Origin: CAWKOH01 sp963851245
Lineage (GTDB): Bacteria; Actinomycetota; Acidimicrobiia; Acidimicrobiales; Palsa-688
Assembly: GCA_963851245.1 (NCBI GenBank)
Contig: CAWKOH010000013.1
Location: forward strand, 62,001-126,000
Direction: 5' to 3'
DNA length: 64,000 nucleotides
Shown here: positions 17,867 through 27,132 of the stretch, piece after piece
Layout: every line of letters begins with the position of its first letter
Position numbering within the stretch: the first letter of the stretch is position 1
The notes under the pieces: generated by a model
Databases searched by the model: none
Seen by the model: only the letters and a program-made list of their open reading frames with translations
Told to the model about the DNA's origin: nothing
Program-made: the position numbers and the translations under genes

Positions 17867-20800
17867 TAGGCAGCCGGGGGGTCGATCCGCCGGCGCTGGC
17901 CGTCCCAGGTGAAGCGGGTGGAGGTCACCGGGTCGTCCCCACCCGGCGGATGGAGGTAGTGGATGGCGATCCCGTCGAGGGTCTCGTACTGGCACCACTC
18001 GTGGTCGCTGGTGAACACCGCGTCCAGGTCCCACGTGCTGAACGTTCCGAACAGCTGGGCGCGATTGGCCACGTCGACACCCGCGAAGAGCTCGTCGAGG
18101 AGGATGAGCCGGGGGCAGCACGACGGCTGTCCTTTGTCCGCTGTGTAGTGGGCGGCCACCGAAGCGATCATCGGTAGGTGGAGGGCGATCGACCGCTCCC
18201 CGGTGGAGAGCTTCTGCAAGCGGCGTGCGGTGGCAGGGACGTAACCATCCCAGTCCCGGTGGGCCAACTGGAGTTGGAACCGGTGCCAGGTCCGATAGTC
18301 GAGCGTCTCGCGGAGCCTGGCTTCCCAGGGGGCGTTCGCCTCCAGGTCGGCGCGGGCCTGGTCGACCCGGGCGCGGACGAACTCCTGCAGGGACGCTCGC
18401 TCGGCGTCGGCGAGGTCGGCCGGGTCGCGCAGCAGCAGAGCGCGGGCCGCTTTGACCACGTCCGGTTGGTCGGGGTCGACGTCCCACCTCAGCCGGACCT
18501 GGACGCCAGCGGCCGCGGTGCGGACCGCGCTCAGCTGGGCGTTGATCTCATCGGTGAGCTCGTTGGCCTGGCGGATGCGGTCGGCCAGCGCCCGCCGCAC
18601 ACTCCCGGCCAGCGTCTGCTCGAACAGCCGCTCCTCCTCCTCGGCCAGCTCCGCTTTGCCTTCGGCCAGCTGGTTGGCCAGTGCAGCCGGTCAGCTCTTG
18701 GACCTTGCGGGGAACGCCGTTGGCGGTGGTGCGCAACACCCACCAGCCATCGTCGGAGAGCTCGCGATCGAAGTCGACCCGGGCGCCCAGCGCGGTCTGA
18801 GCGGCGTGGAGCCGCTCGGCGACGCGCTCCGACAGCCGGGTGATGGTCTGCGGCTCGGCGTCGATCGAGGAGTGACTGAGGGCGATGGACCGGGCGAGCG
18901 CCAGGACCGCAGTCGAGGTGTCGACAGGGCCCCAGTCGGCGACGCCGGCGTCCGCGCCAAGAGAAGTCAGCGCAGCCATCAGGCTCCGGTGGGTGTGCTC
19001 CCGGTGCACTTCGGCCTCCGCTCGGGCGGCTTCGGCCACGCTCACTCGAGCTTCGAGGTCGCCCAGCTTCCGGAGCACCTGCTCCGATTCGGTGACCATA
19101 GCCCGGAGCCGCCCGGTGTTGGCCCGTCCTTCTGCCTCGAGTGCTCCCATCCGTCGTATCAGTTCGGCGTACTCCACTCCGACGCTGGCATCGAGGGCCT
19201 GGACCCGACCTTCGGCTTCCGCCGCTTGTCGGTCGGTGTCGTCCTGCTCGGCTCGGGCCCGGCCGAGCGCTGCTTCGTCCTCCGCCGCTCGCCTGGCGGC
19301 ACGCTCGACCTCCCGGCTGGCCTGAAGGCAGTCCCGCCTTCTCCTGGCCCATGTGCTGGCCGCGCTCCGCAGCTGCTCCAGCCGGGCCTCAGTCTCGGTG
19401 AGACCGTCGCGGTCGGTGGGCAGCCGGTGCCGGGCGGCCAGCGCGGTCAAGGCCCGGAGGGCCTCGCGGACCGCGTCCTCAGCCTCGCGCCGGGCCCGGC
19501 GGGTGGACTCCAGTCTCTCCTTGGCTTCGCCCAGTCGGGCGGCCGCGTCGGCCTCCTCGCGTTCGGCGCCGCGCACTCCCTCACCGGAGGGTTGGACCTG
19601 CAACTCGGCGTCGAGGGCAACCCGGCGGCGGTCGAGCTCTACTTCCCGTCGATCGATGGCGACCAACCGATCGGCGATCTCCGCCAGCACTTGGTCCAAC
19701 TCGGCCAGCCGGGCCACCCGGTGCCTCTCGCGGGCCACTGCGCCGAGGAGTCGGGCCGGCTCGCCGGTCGCCCCGGCCTACCGCGGCCCCGATGCGGAAG
19801 GTCCCGTCGGTGGCCATGACGACTTCGCCACCGGGGTCGGCCGGGTCCAGCGCGGTCGCGGTCACTCGGACCGAGGCGAGGACCGCGGCCACCACGGAAG
19901 CAGGGACAGGTGTCTCCACCTTCGAAGGCCCCGAAGGAGGTGCGGGGGCGAGCAGGGACGCCAGAGTCGAACCCGAAGCGGGCACCACAGACAGAAATAC
20001 GTCGGCTCGGTCCGGGCCGAGGTCGATCCGCCCGTCCGGTGACACCCAGGCGTCGACCAGTCCTGACGCGGTCAACGCCGCCTCGAGTCCATTCACTTCG
20101 CTGTCCGTCGCGCCTTCGACCACATCGACCAGGCGCCACAAGGGCGCGCCGGTCCGGCCGGACCGCTCCGAGCGCCAGGGCGGGGCGTCTGGATCGATCA
20201 GCTCACGGCGCTGCCACCGGCCGCGCTCGGTGAGGGTGGATTCCCGTAACTCGAGCTCGGCCTGCCGGTCGTCGTGCAAGCCTTGGCGGGCGACCGCCTC
20301 TTCGGCGCGCGCCTGCGCCTCCACTTTGGCGACGGCAGCCGCCACCGTGCTGGGATCGTCCGGCGGCCGGGGCAGGGCGGAGTTGAGCCGCTCGGCACCC
20401 AGCTGCACGCACTCAGACGCCCACGCCACCATCGAGGCGGCGTAGCGTGCTCGTGCGTTGGCCAGAGCGGTCACTGTCTCCTCGTGATCGGCCGACCGCC
20501 GGTCGACCACTCCTTCGTCCGCCGCGAACTGCTCGTCCAAGACCTGGCGGCGATTGACGGCTCGGTCGTGGACGTCAAGCGCCCGGCGGACCTCGGCTAC
20601 ATGGTCGCGCTGCGCCCGCACCCATGCGTGCACCAGGTGCTCGGCGTCGTCGGGCTCGGACAACGCCCCCGCATCATCCAGGACGGCCCGGGCGTCAACG
20701 GCCTCAGCGGCGTCGCGCGAGCTCCTGGGAAGCCAGCTCGTGGTTGTGGTCGGCGGTGCGCCGGCGCTCCTGTGCCTCCTCCAAGTCGACGACGGCCGCC

Positions 20801-21909
20801 TGATGGGCTCGGGCCCTTTCCTCCGTCCGGGACGCCGCTCGGCCGGCGAGGTCTCGGAGCTGAACGGCCCTGGTACGCAGCTCAGCCAGGGCGGCGCCTT
20901 CCCGGTAGGCGTCGCTGTCCTTCATGGCGCCCACCTCTACCTGGATGGCCCCCTGGCGTTCCTCCAACCGGCTCCGCTCGGTGGCCAACTCGTCGGCTTG
21001 GCCCTGGGCCCTGCCCAGTTCCTCACGGGCCTGGCGTTCCCGGCGGGTGACGTCATCCCTGCGAGTTTCGGCATTGCGTACGTCGCCCGCCGCGGCAGCC
21101 ACTACGGCGAGCGCGTAGTCCTGCTGGTGGCGGGCCAGAACCTTCACTTCCGCCACGTCGCGCTCCAGAGCGGCCAGTTCGGCCTTGCGCCGGTCCAGGC
21201 GTTCGAAGCCCTCGGCCACGGCCGCCACATCGTGGTCGTCGAGTGGGGGCAGCGCCTCGGACAGCACCACTGACAGCTTGTCGAGATCGAGGTTCTGGGA
21301 CAGCTTCTCTTTGCGCAATGCGAGGAGAGCCGTGATCACAGAGTCGTAGCGATCAGGCGTGAATCCGGGAAAAAGTACCGCCCTGATCGCGTTCCGATGT
21401 TGCTCGGCGGAATCGTGCACCCTGCCGGTGTCGCCGATGGCCTCAGCGAGTGACTTGCGGGCCAGAGGAGTTCGCGTCTCGTCGAGCAGATCGAGACCCC
21501 GTCCGACGGCCAACGTGGTGGTGAAGAAATCGACGTCGGCCTTCGCCGTCGCTTGGGAAGCTCGGATGCGAGCACCGATTGTGAAGGTCTGGTCGCCATG
21601 CACGAACTCCACCCAGGCGAAGCCGACGCGGTTCGTCTCTGCGGTGCCGGTCATGACCCGGTCGAACAGGCGGCCCCGGGGCCGGGCGGCAGAGGTCAGG
21701 CGGGACGGGGAGGTGTCCCCGTCGAGAAGGAAGGGGAGCAGCAGCTCGAGGGCCATGGATTTGCCCGAGCCGTTCGGGCCGCGAAGCAGCAGTCTGCCGC
21801 GGTGAAACGTGAAGGTCTCGTCCCAGTACCGCCACAAGCCGACCAGGCCGGCCCGGGCGGGGCGCCACCGGTCTGCGGTGGGTAGCACGCTGATGAGATC
21901 TGCGGGCAT
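17866..21909 (-). CDS. jetC: Wadjet type II JetC (TIGR02680 SMC/MukB-like ATPase), three frameshifts
   Basis: This is an SMC-like protein of about 1350 residues, the motor of the complex. The N-terminal head has LLLRGPNGSGKSMALELL (Walker A) near residue 43. A long coiled coil rich in Ala, Glu, Arg and Gln follows. The C-terminal head has KLSTGERSIALHLP (signature) and PRLILLDELFAGVD (Walker B and D-loop). Three single extra bases, at about 20715-20718, 19771-19774 and 18682-18689, break it into four frames; removing each restores continuity (for example RDAAEAVDARAVLDD and LANQLAEGKAELAEEEE). ATG 21909 follows GGAGG at good spacing, four bases after the jetB stop. As written, the gene is not translatable as one protein, yet every domain is preserved. 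This points to error or very recent inactivation. Confidence 0.88.
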
Positions 21910-21913
21910 TGGT

Positions 21914-23149
21914 TCAGTCCTCCCAGAGTGTCGGACCGGGGCTGACCACGGGTTCGGCGGTTCGATAGCGAGCGAGTGCGGGTCGGGCCATGACCGAACC
22001 GTCCGGTTCGCGCTGGGCCAGGCCGAAGGCGACCAGCAGCTCTACAGATTCGCGGGCGAGCCGCTCCGGGCCGCCCTCCTCCCTCTGGCCGCGGGCCCAG
22101 CCAGGGAACCGATCGAAGATCTTCGCGACCTCGGCCCTCAGCTGGTCGGGCTCCAACCGGCCCAGCCGGCGATGACCGGATGCCGAGGTCTCGATCAAGC
22201 GGTCCGCCAGTAGGAGCGCCAGTTGGTGCGCGTTACCGGCCGGGGCGGGGAACCTCGTGTCGGTGGCGATACCGTCCGGATCCACCGCCAGCATTCCCTC
22301 GCTCCGCTCCTCCAGCTCCATGCCGGCCTCCTGGATGCGTTGGCGCAGCCATCGCCTCCCGCTCAGGCTGGCGGCGTAGTCCGCCTCGGCGGCCGACAGA
22401 TCCTCGTGGTACACGACTGGCCCATCGAGGAGGCGGCGGGCCAGCCGGTGGCGGGCCCAGCGGTTGCGAGCCTCGTCGCTCATATCGGCCGCGTCGCCGC
22501 CGGTCACCGACTCGTAGCGCGGCTCAGCGAGCAGCGCGGTTATCGCGTCGGCGCAGTCGAGGCTGGCCGCCAGCGTGCTGGGTGCCGTGGCGCTGACAAT
22601 GAGCCGGTGCAGTCGGGCTGTGTCCGCGGTGAGGATGGCGTTGGAGCTCTCGTCCTCGAGGAAAGCCTCCACCTCGCCGCCGGTGGCGCGGAGCGCTCCC
22701 CAGGAGCGCAGCACAAGGAGGGCGTCGACGAAGGCGGACCGCTCCCCGTACCGGCGAGTCTCCAGGCCGCCCACACCGGTGACCGCAGAAGCGAGCAGCC
22801 CGATAGTGGTCACCGGGTGACGCACCAGCTCGGCGCAGATCAGGCACAGCAGCTGGTAGCGCCGCCGGTCGAACGGCGACGACTGCCCCCGGATGCGGCG
22901 AAGAGGGCGGGTGGCATCGGGGCCGGCCGCTGCTCGTTTGCTCAGCCGGGCGCAGCCCGAGGCGGGGTCGATTGCGAGGGCCCAGCCGCAAGCCGTCTCG
23001 AAGTAGTCCGTGAGCCAGGTGGCGTGGCGGGTGATCAAGCGGAATGCGTCGGGGTCGTCCTCCGAGTCGATGAGCGGGTTCGCCAAGAGGGATCGGATGG
23101 CGAGCGCCCGCTCGGATTCCAGGTGTTCGGCGAGGGCTGATTCAGGCAC
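21914..23149 (-). CDS. jetB: Wadjet type II JetB (TIGR02678/DUF2398 family)
   Basis: This 411-residue intact protein matches the kleisin-associated (KITE-like) subunit family. Diagnostic features are the N-terminal ERALAIRSLLANPLI, LITRHATWLTDYFETACGW, RRYQLLCLICAELVRHPVTTI and FLEDESSNAILTADTARLH, and the C-terminal SVELLVAFGLAQREPDG. The start is a GTG inside the jetA 3' end (8-base overlap), showing translational coupling. It should form the JetABC motor with the kleisin JetA and the ATPase JetC. The family is defined by co-occurrence rather than by a known activity of its own. Confidence 0.9.
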   Translation of the reverse strand: MPESALAEHLESERALAIRSLLANPLIDSEDDPDAFRLITRHATWLTDYFETACGWALAIDPASGCARLSKRAAAGPDATRPLRRIRGQSSPFDRRRYQLLCLICAELVRHPVTTIGLLASAVTGVGGLETRRYGERSAFVDALLVLRSWGALRATGGEVEAFLEDESSNAILTADTARLHRLIVSATAPSTLAASLDCADAITALLAEPRYESVTGGDAADMSDEARNRWARHRLARRLLDGPVVYHEDLSAAEADYAASLSGRRWLRQRIQEAGMELEERSEGMLAVDPDGIATDTRFPAPAGNAHQLALLLADRLIETSASGHRRLGRLEPDQLRAEVAKIFDRFPGWARGQREEGGPERLARESVELLVAFGLAQREPDGSVMARPALARYRTAEPVVSPGPTLWED

Positions 23150-24722
23150 CGAGCTCCTCCTCCTCGGGGTCGACTTCGGCCACTGTGATGGTCACGAACA
23201 GGTCCGGACCGGTCAGTTCGCCTGCTTCGGTCGGGAGCACGGCGGTGCGGCCGTCGCGGGCGTCGCGAAGAATGACCTCGACGCGCCCGTCGCTGGAAAG
23301 GGCGCGCCGGCAGCCGCCTGTGTCGAGCGGGCCCTCCAGCCCGGTGGCGAGAAGCGAAAGGAGTTCGGCAAAGGCGGCGGTGGGCAACTTCCCAAACGAA
23401 GACAGGCGGACGGCCCCGCCGGTCCTGAGGCTGGCCCGCAGGGCTTCGTGGTCGGCGAGTGCCCGGGCCTGCGCCCTCTGCCTGGCGGCCCGGAGGAGGC
23501 TCGGGTCCCCGACCCGGCTGGCCCGTCCCTTGTGAGCCAGGGTGCCATGGGTGCGTAGGGCAGGAGCGACTTCGGCGGCCGCTGTGGCACACCAAGTGGC
23601 GGAGGACCGCGTCACCTCGCCATCGGGCGCCCGGATGTGGGCGTGCCGGGCCGGCCAGATCCCGAACGAGGCCTGGAATAGCAGATGGGCGTCGTCATCT
23701 CCCGCGGCTTCAGCGAACCAGCCGGCCAGCGCACGAAAGTCGTTGGCGATGGAGGCCGACCGGCGCCGGCTGTCCCACCTCCTCTCCAGAACCCTGAGGA
23801 GTTCGATGATGGCGGTGCGGGCGACGTCCAGCAGCCCGTGGATGAGGGGAATCTCGGCGACCTCCGGCGAGAACCACGCCCGCAGGGCTTCCCAGTGCCG
23901 GTCCCGCTCGGCCAGCCACGCCGGGCTGGGGTCGCCGCCACCTACCGGCGCCAGGTTCGCGCCGGCCAGCGCCCGGTCGAACACCGTCGCCAGGCCGAAC
24001 GATTCAACCGTGTCGATGACGCTGACGAGGCGGCGCTGAGGCCGGTCGACCCCGGAGACATAGTCATCGAGGTAGGCGACCGTGCGCCGCTTCACATCGG
24101 CGAAGAGGGCGTCGTCGGTCCCGTCCTCTCGCAGCAGCCGCTGCAGATGACCGTTGAACTGGCGGACGCTGGTGACCAGTGAGGCCATGTGCGCCTCCAC
24201 CTGGGCCAGCGCGATATGAATGCGGGCGTTCGAGTCAGGCGAGGTGGGCCGGTCCATCAGATCGGCGAGGTCTGACAGGTCGTCCCCGATGGCGTCGAGC
24301 ACGGCCGCCTGCAAGCCGACCGCATGGCGGAGGGCGTCCACGGCCTGCAGGACGCCCGAGACGGCGGCCTCGCCTCGCTGGGTCAGGGACCACTGAAGGT
24401 TCTTGCGCTCGAACTCTTCCGGTGTGGCGTAGCGGGCGGCGTGGTCTTGGGTGACCTCCAGCAGCTGCCAGCCGGCCAGCGAGGCGAGTGCACGCTGGAG
24501 CACGTCCTCCGCGATCGGGTCGTCCCATCCAGCCCGCCGGAGGGCGCTTCGAACCTCGTCGAGACCCAGCGAGGGCGCCAGAACGGCGGCCTCCTCGAAG
24601 GCGGTCATGATGGCCAGGTGGAGGTCTTGAAGATCGGTGGTTGTAAAGCGGAACAGGTCCGCGTCCACTGCCCTCCAAGGTCTCCGCTCCACAGGAGCGA
24701 ATGTAGGTCGAGGGTGTGACAA
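23142..24722 (-). CDS. jetA: Wadjet type II JetA (TIGR02677/DUF2397 family)
   Basis: This kleisin-like subunit of about 526 residues is the first gene of the operon. Family features: LFRFTTTDLQDLHLAIMTAFEEA, EEFERKNLQWSLTQRGEAAV, the helical QVEAHMASLVTSVRQFNGHLQRLL, and the C-terminal SSFGKLPTAAFAELLSLL with DLFVTITVAEVD. Start is uncertain: TTG 24722 is the longest, while GTG codons at 24692 and 24668 are possible, the last just ahead of DADLFRF. No frameshift is present. Transcription of the operon should begin in the AT-poorer gap 24723-25064. Confidence 0.9.
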   Translation of the reverse strand: MSHPRPTFAPVERRPWRAVDADLFRFTTTDLQDLHLAIMTAFEEAAVLAPSLGLDEVRSALRRAGWDDPIAEDVLQRALASLAGWQLLEVTQDHAARYATPEEFERKNLQWSLTQRGEAAVSGVLQAVDALRHAVGLQAAVLDAIGDDLSDLADLMDRPTSPDSNARIHIALAQVEAHMASLVTSVRQFNGHLQRLLREDGTDDALFADVKRRTVAYLDDYVSGVDRPQRRLVSVIDTVESFGLATVFDRALAGANLAPVGGGDPSPAWLAERDRHWEALRAWFSPEVAEIPLIHGLLDVARTAIIELLRVLERRWDSRRRSASIANDFRALAGWFAEAAGDDDAHLLFQASFGIWPARHAHIRAPDGEVTRSSATWCATAAAEVAPALRTHGTLAHKGRASRVGDPSLLRAARQRAQARALADHEALRASLRTGGAVRLSSFGKLPTAAFAELLSLLATGLEGPLDTGGCRRALSSDGRVEVILRDARDGRTAVLPTEAGELTGPDLFVTITVAEVDPEEEELGA

Positions 24723-25064
24723 CTAACCTGGGCTCGATGGTGTAGCGCCTGAACCTGAAGATTGGGCGGGAAGCGTCATGCGCCACCTTCAGCTATCCGG
24801 TAAAGGTCATCGCCAGCTTGGAACCACATACCTGTGATTCACAAAGGGGGTCAACCTGTGGATAACCAGGGGGACACCCTGTGGACACGTTCCGCGCCTC
24901 ACTTCTTTGAGCAGTAGACGAAACTGCCCGGCACCCAAACGATGTCAGTCCCTTCGGTCCGGCCCGACCATAAATCGCGTCCGGTTATCATGCCGACGAC
25001 GCGACCGTGGACCTAGCCCGGATCGCCGGCTGAGGGCGCACGCGCGGGCCAGCGGCTCAACCCT
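24723..25064. other. Wadjet promoter region; single DnaA-box-like site
   Basis: No gene is supported here. The region separates the start of jetA and the end of the dienelactone hydrolase gene, both on the minus strand, so it should hold the Wadjet promoter. It contains TGTGGATAA at 24857-24865 (exact consensus DnaA box in reverse) and a related CCTGTGGACACG about 20 bases on. These two sites alone do not make an origin. Confidence 0.4.
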
Positions 25065-25775
25065 TTACTTCAAGTGCTTGTCGAAGAACGCGACGATGCG
25101 CTTCCGTGCGTCGATGGCCGAGGACTCATGAAACTCCGAGCCGGAGACCTTCGCGAGGACCTTGAAGATGGCAGAGACCTCGTTCGGGTCGTGATCGTTG
25201 AGGAATGAGTGCCCGGTATCGGCATATACCTTCACATCGTGGTCAATGCCGTTGGCTTGCAGCGCCTTCTCGAGACGCCCCGGAGCGGAGCGCAGTGAGC
25301 GGTCCTTGGCGCCGTAGCTTCCGATCACCGGGCAGGCTCCTCGGAGAAGGTCTTCGGCGTCCTTGGGGACGCTGCCGTAATTCACGCTCGACGCGGAGAA
25401 GCCGTGCCGTGGAGCGAGGAGCAATGCGAAACCTCCGCCCATGCAGTATCCGATAACTCCGATCCGGCCAGTGCAGTCCTGTCGTTCGGCTAGCCAAGCC
25501 CGGGTGGCCTCCAGGTCGTCGAAGGTTCGACCTTTTCGGGCCAGAGCGTCCTTGATAACCGTTCGCATGCACTTGAGCTTGTTGCCCCCCCGATAGAGGT
25601 CCGGGGCTGCGGCCAGGTATCCCTCCTGCGCCAACCAGTCGGCCTGCCTTCTCAGGTCGGTGCTCATTCCGAACGCGTCGTGGATGACAACCACGCCCGG
25701 CCAGGCTCCCTCTCCTGTCGGCACAGCCAGGTAGACGCCGAGCACGCCGGGAGTCGGGATCGTCACATCAGCCAT
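25065..25775 (-). CDS. Dienelactone hydrolase family protein
   Basis: This 236-residue alpha/beta hydrolase has PGVVVIHDAFGMSTDLRRQADWLA, the nucleophile elbow IGVIGYCMGGGFAL with Cys in place of Ser (as in dienelactone hydrolases), and KVYADTGHSFLND carrying the catalytic His. Start ATG 25775 gives MADVTIPTPGVLG; a longer frame to 25982 has no support. Family members open lactones in chlorocatechol breakdown or act as general carboxylesterases. There is no catabolic operon beside it, so the substrate is unknown. It seems monocistronic and intact. Confidence 0.9.
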   Translation of the reverse strand: MADVTIPTPGVLGVYLAVPTGEGAWPGVVVIHDAFGMSTDLRRQADWLAQEGYLAAAPDLYRGGNKLKCMRTVIKDALARKGRTFDDLEATRAWLAERQDCTGRIGVIGYCMGGGFALLLAPRHGFSASSVNYGSVPKDAEDLLRGACPVIGSYGAKDRSLRSAPGRLEKALQANGIDHDVKVYADTGHSFLNDHDPNEVSAIFKVLAKVSGSEFHESSAIDARKRIVAFFDKHLK

Positions 25776-26098
25776 GACCCCATGATGGCGCAGCAGACAT
25801 CCCCGGGCCCACGCCAGACCCCAGCCAGTGGTCGGCGGTCGCGCCCCATACCGTTCACGACAACCGCCCCCGTAGCCACGAGACCCACGTATGAGGGTGT
25901 GGCCGCCTTCGGGTGATGGGCAGGAGTCGGGCCGCCCATCTCGAGGATCACCGATGCCGCGGTGAGACCGACCGCTACGCATCCGACCGGCACGTCGTAG
26001 CGACGGATGAGCGAGGACTCTCCGGCCAGGAGCAGCACCTCGCGATACGGCTCCGACAAAACCTCCATGGCGGAACGTAGGCGCATGGTGCGGCGGGT
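25776..26098 (-). other. Unassigned stretch with a weak ORF
   Basis: A minus-strand frame running down from 26086 contains LSEPYREVLLLAGESSLIRRYDV and PVGCVAVGLTAASVILEM. It looks somewhat protein-like but matches no family I recognise, has no clear ribosome site, and overlaps the start of the dienelactone hydrolase gene. I do not call a gene. Confidence 0.3.
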
Positions 26099-26545
26099 CT
26101 ACAGGATGTTGAACGGGACGCGATCGTGTTCGGCGGCGGCTTTGAGGTTCGGACCGACATCCCGGATGGAAACTGCGATGGCGCCCCCGAGGGCGTGGGC
26201 GGCAGCGAGCGCCTCGGCCATGGCGGCCGAGAGTGGATGGCCCTCGCTTCGATGACGGCGTTGGAGAAGCGCCATAGGCCAGGCGAGTCGGCGTAGAGGT
26301 AGGACCTCGATCTCGTCGGGCAGCGCGACCAGCCGGGCGCGAAACCGTTCCTGCTGGTCGGGGGGTAGCGCGGCGACTGGCGCAGTCAGCTTCCCTACGA
26401 CGCCGGGAGCGGACCAGGCGCTACTGAGTCGGAACAGCCACAGTCCGGTCGTGGCCAGGGCGGTAGCGATCCCTCCGAGATCCGAGGGCTGGTTACCGGT
26501 TAGCACATCTCGCAGAAGATGGTCGTCGATGACAACCGTCGTCAC
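26099..26545 (-). CDS. Putative PIN-like toxin of a VapBC/AbrB-type module
   Basis: The 148-residue product begins TTVVIDDHLLRDVLTG, resembling the first acidic strand of PIN-domain nucleases. It ends AAAHALGGAIAVSIRDVGPNLKAAAEHDRVPF, resembling the last PIN strands with a late Asp. Middle acidic residues (LPDEIEVLPL) are compatible but not decisive. Its GTG overlaps the stop of the AbrB-type gene (TAGTG), the usual antitoxin-toxin arrangement. If PIN, it would cleave RNA. The assignment rests on context more than motif strength; a nuclease-dead relative cannot be excluded. Confidence 0.6.
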   Translation of the reverse strand: MTTVVIDDHLLRDVLTGNQPSDLGGIATALATTGLWLFRLSSAWSAPGVVGKLTAPVAALPPDQQERFRARLVALPDEIEVLPLRRLAWPMALLQRRHRSEGHPLSAAMAEALAAAHALGGAIAVSIRDVGPNLKAAAEHDRVPFNIL

Positions 26546-26781
26546 TAGGTGGTGGCGATGTCGGGGTCGTCGAGGCTGCTAACGAAGGCGAGGTGGTCCT
26601 CGCGCGACAGCGCGCCGTCGAGAAGCTTGCTTCGCGCCCCCGGTGGGAGTAGCACGACCGCGTCGCCGAGGTCGATGACTGTGACCCGCCCGCCGTCGGT
26701 GAGACCCCACCGGCGTCGTACGCCGGCCGGCACCGACATCTGACCGCTCTTGGAGACCAGAAACTCTGTTGTGGAAGCCAC
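26545..26781 (-). CDS. AbrB/SpoVT-type DNA-binding antitoxin
   Basis: This 78-residue protein has the swapped-hairpin AbrB fold pattern: FLVSKSGQMSVPAGVRRRWGL, then GGRVTVIDLGDAVVLLP. The C-terminal half (SREDHLAFVSSLDDPD) is acidic and would wrap around the toxin. GTG start at 26781. It should repress its own operon, probably at the CTTGGT/ACCAAG inverted repeat just upstream. Gene order antitoxin-toxin and the translational overlap support a functional module. Confidence 0.8.
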   Translation of the reverse strand: MASTTEFLVSKSGQMSVPAGVRRRWGLTDGGRVTVIDLGDAVVLLPPGARSKLLDGALSREDHLAFVSSLDDPDIATT

Positions 26782-26796
26782 CCAACCGTCCTATCA

Positions 26797-26821
26797 CTTG
26801 GTGATTCTGAATTCTACCAAG
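26797..26821. promoter_or_regulatory. Inverted repeat, probable antitoxin operator
   Basis: CTTGGT and ACCAAG flank a 13-base AT-rich spacer (GATTCTGAATTCT). It sits 16 bases upstream of the AbrB-type start, as expected for an autoregulatory site overlapping the promoter. Confidence 0.5.
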
Positions 26822-26847
26822 CGGGACCGCGGTCGTGGGGTGTTCGC

Positions 26848-27132
26848 TTGTCCTACCACCGAGACGAGGAGGACGACCACGAAAATCTCGACCGTACTGC
26901 AGTTCTCGCCGCGCCCATGGGGCCGTGCATGCCCGACGAAGCTGAACTGGCCGCGGTGGCCATTCTGGCCCGCTACAGCGGGAGAACCCTCGACGCCTGC
27001 CGCCACGATCTACGCAACCTGTTCCAGTGGGCAGCCGACCACATCCTGCCGGTGTTCGAAGCGACCCGCGCCCACCTGGAGCTCTATCGAACCTCGATGG
27101 AGCATGCCCTATTTGGATATACCGCGTGGTAG
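26848..27132 (+). pseudogene. Tyrosine recombinase (integrase) N-terminal stub
   Basis: The frame contains EAELAAVAILARYSGRTLDACRHDLRNLFQWAADH, then FEATRAHLELYRTSMEH. This is the SAM-like core-binding domain found at the N-terminus of XerC/phage-type integrases. The catalytic domain with Arg-His-x-x-Arg...Tyr is absent: the frame ends within 60 bases in the oppositely oriented histidine kinase gene. It is a remnant of a mobile element next to a toxin-antitoxin pair. I found no flanking att-like repeats. Confidence 0.7.

Noticed and set aside
18178..21050. Long plus-strand open frames antisense to jetC
   Set aside because: They are mirror frames of a GC-rich coding strand; translations are Gly/Arg/Ser-rich without motifs, and jetC has clear ATPase motifs on the other strand.
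24857..24889. Possible replication origin from a perfect DnaA box and a near-repeat
   Set aside because: Only one exact box and one weak one are present, with no AT-rich unwinding region and no dnaA, dnaN or parAB gene nearby.
25763..26086. Membrane or regulatory protein upstream of the dienelactone hydrolase
   Set aside because: No family motif or ribosome site, and the frame overlaps the hydrolase start; left as an unassigned stretch.
26848..27132. Prophage or integrative element around the integrase stub
   Set aside because: No structural, replication or excision genes and no att-like repeats are visible; only a stub and a toxin-antitoxin pair remain.
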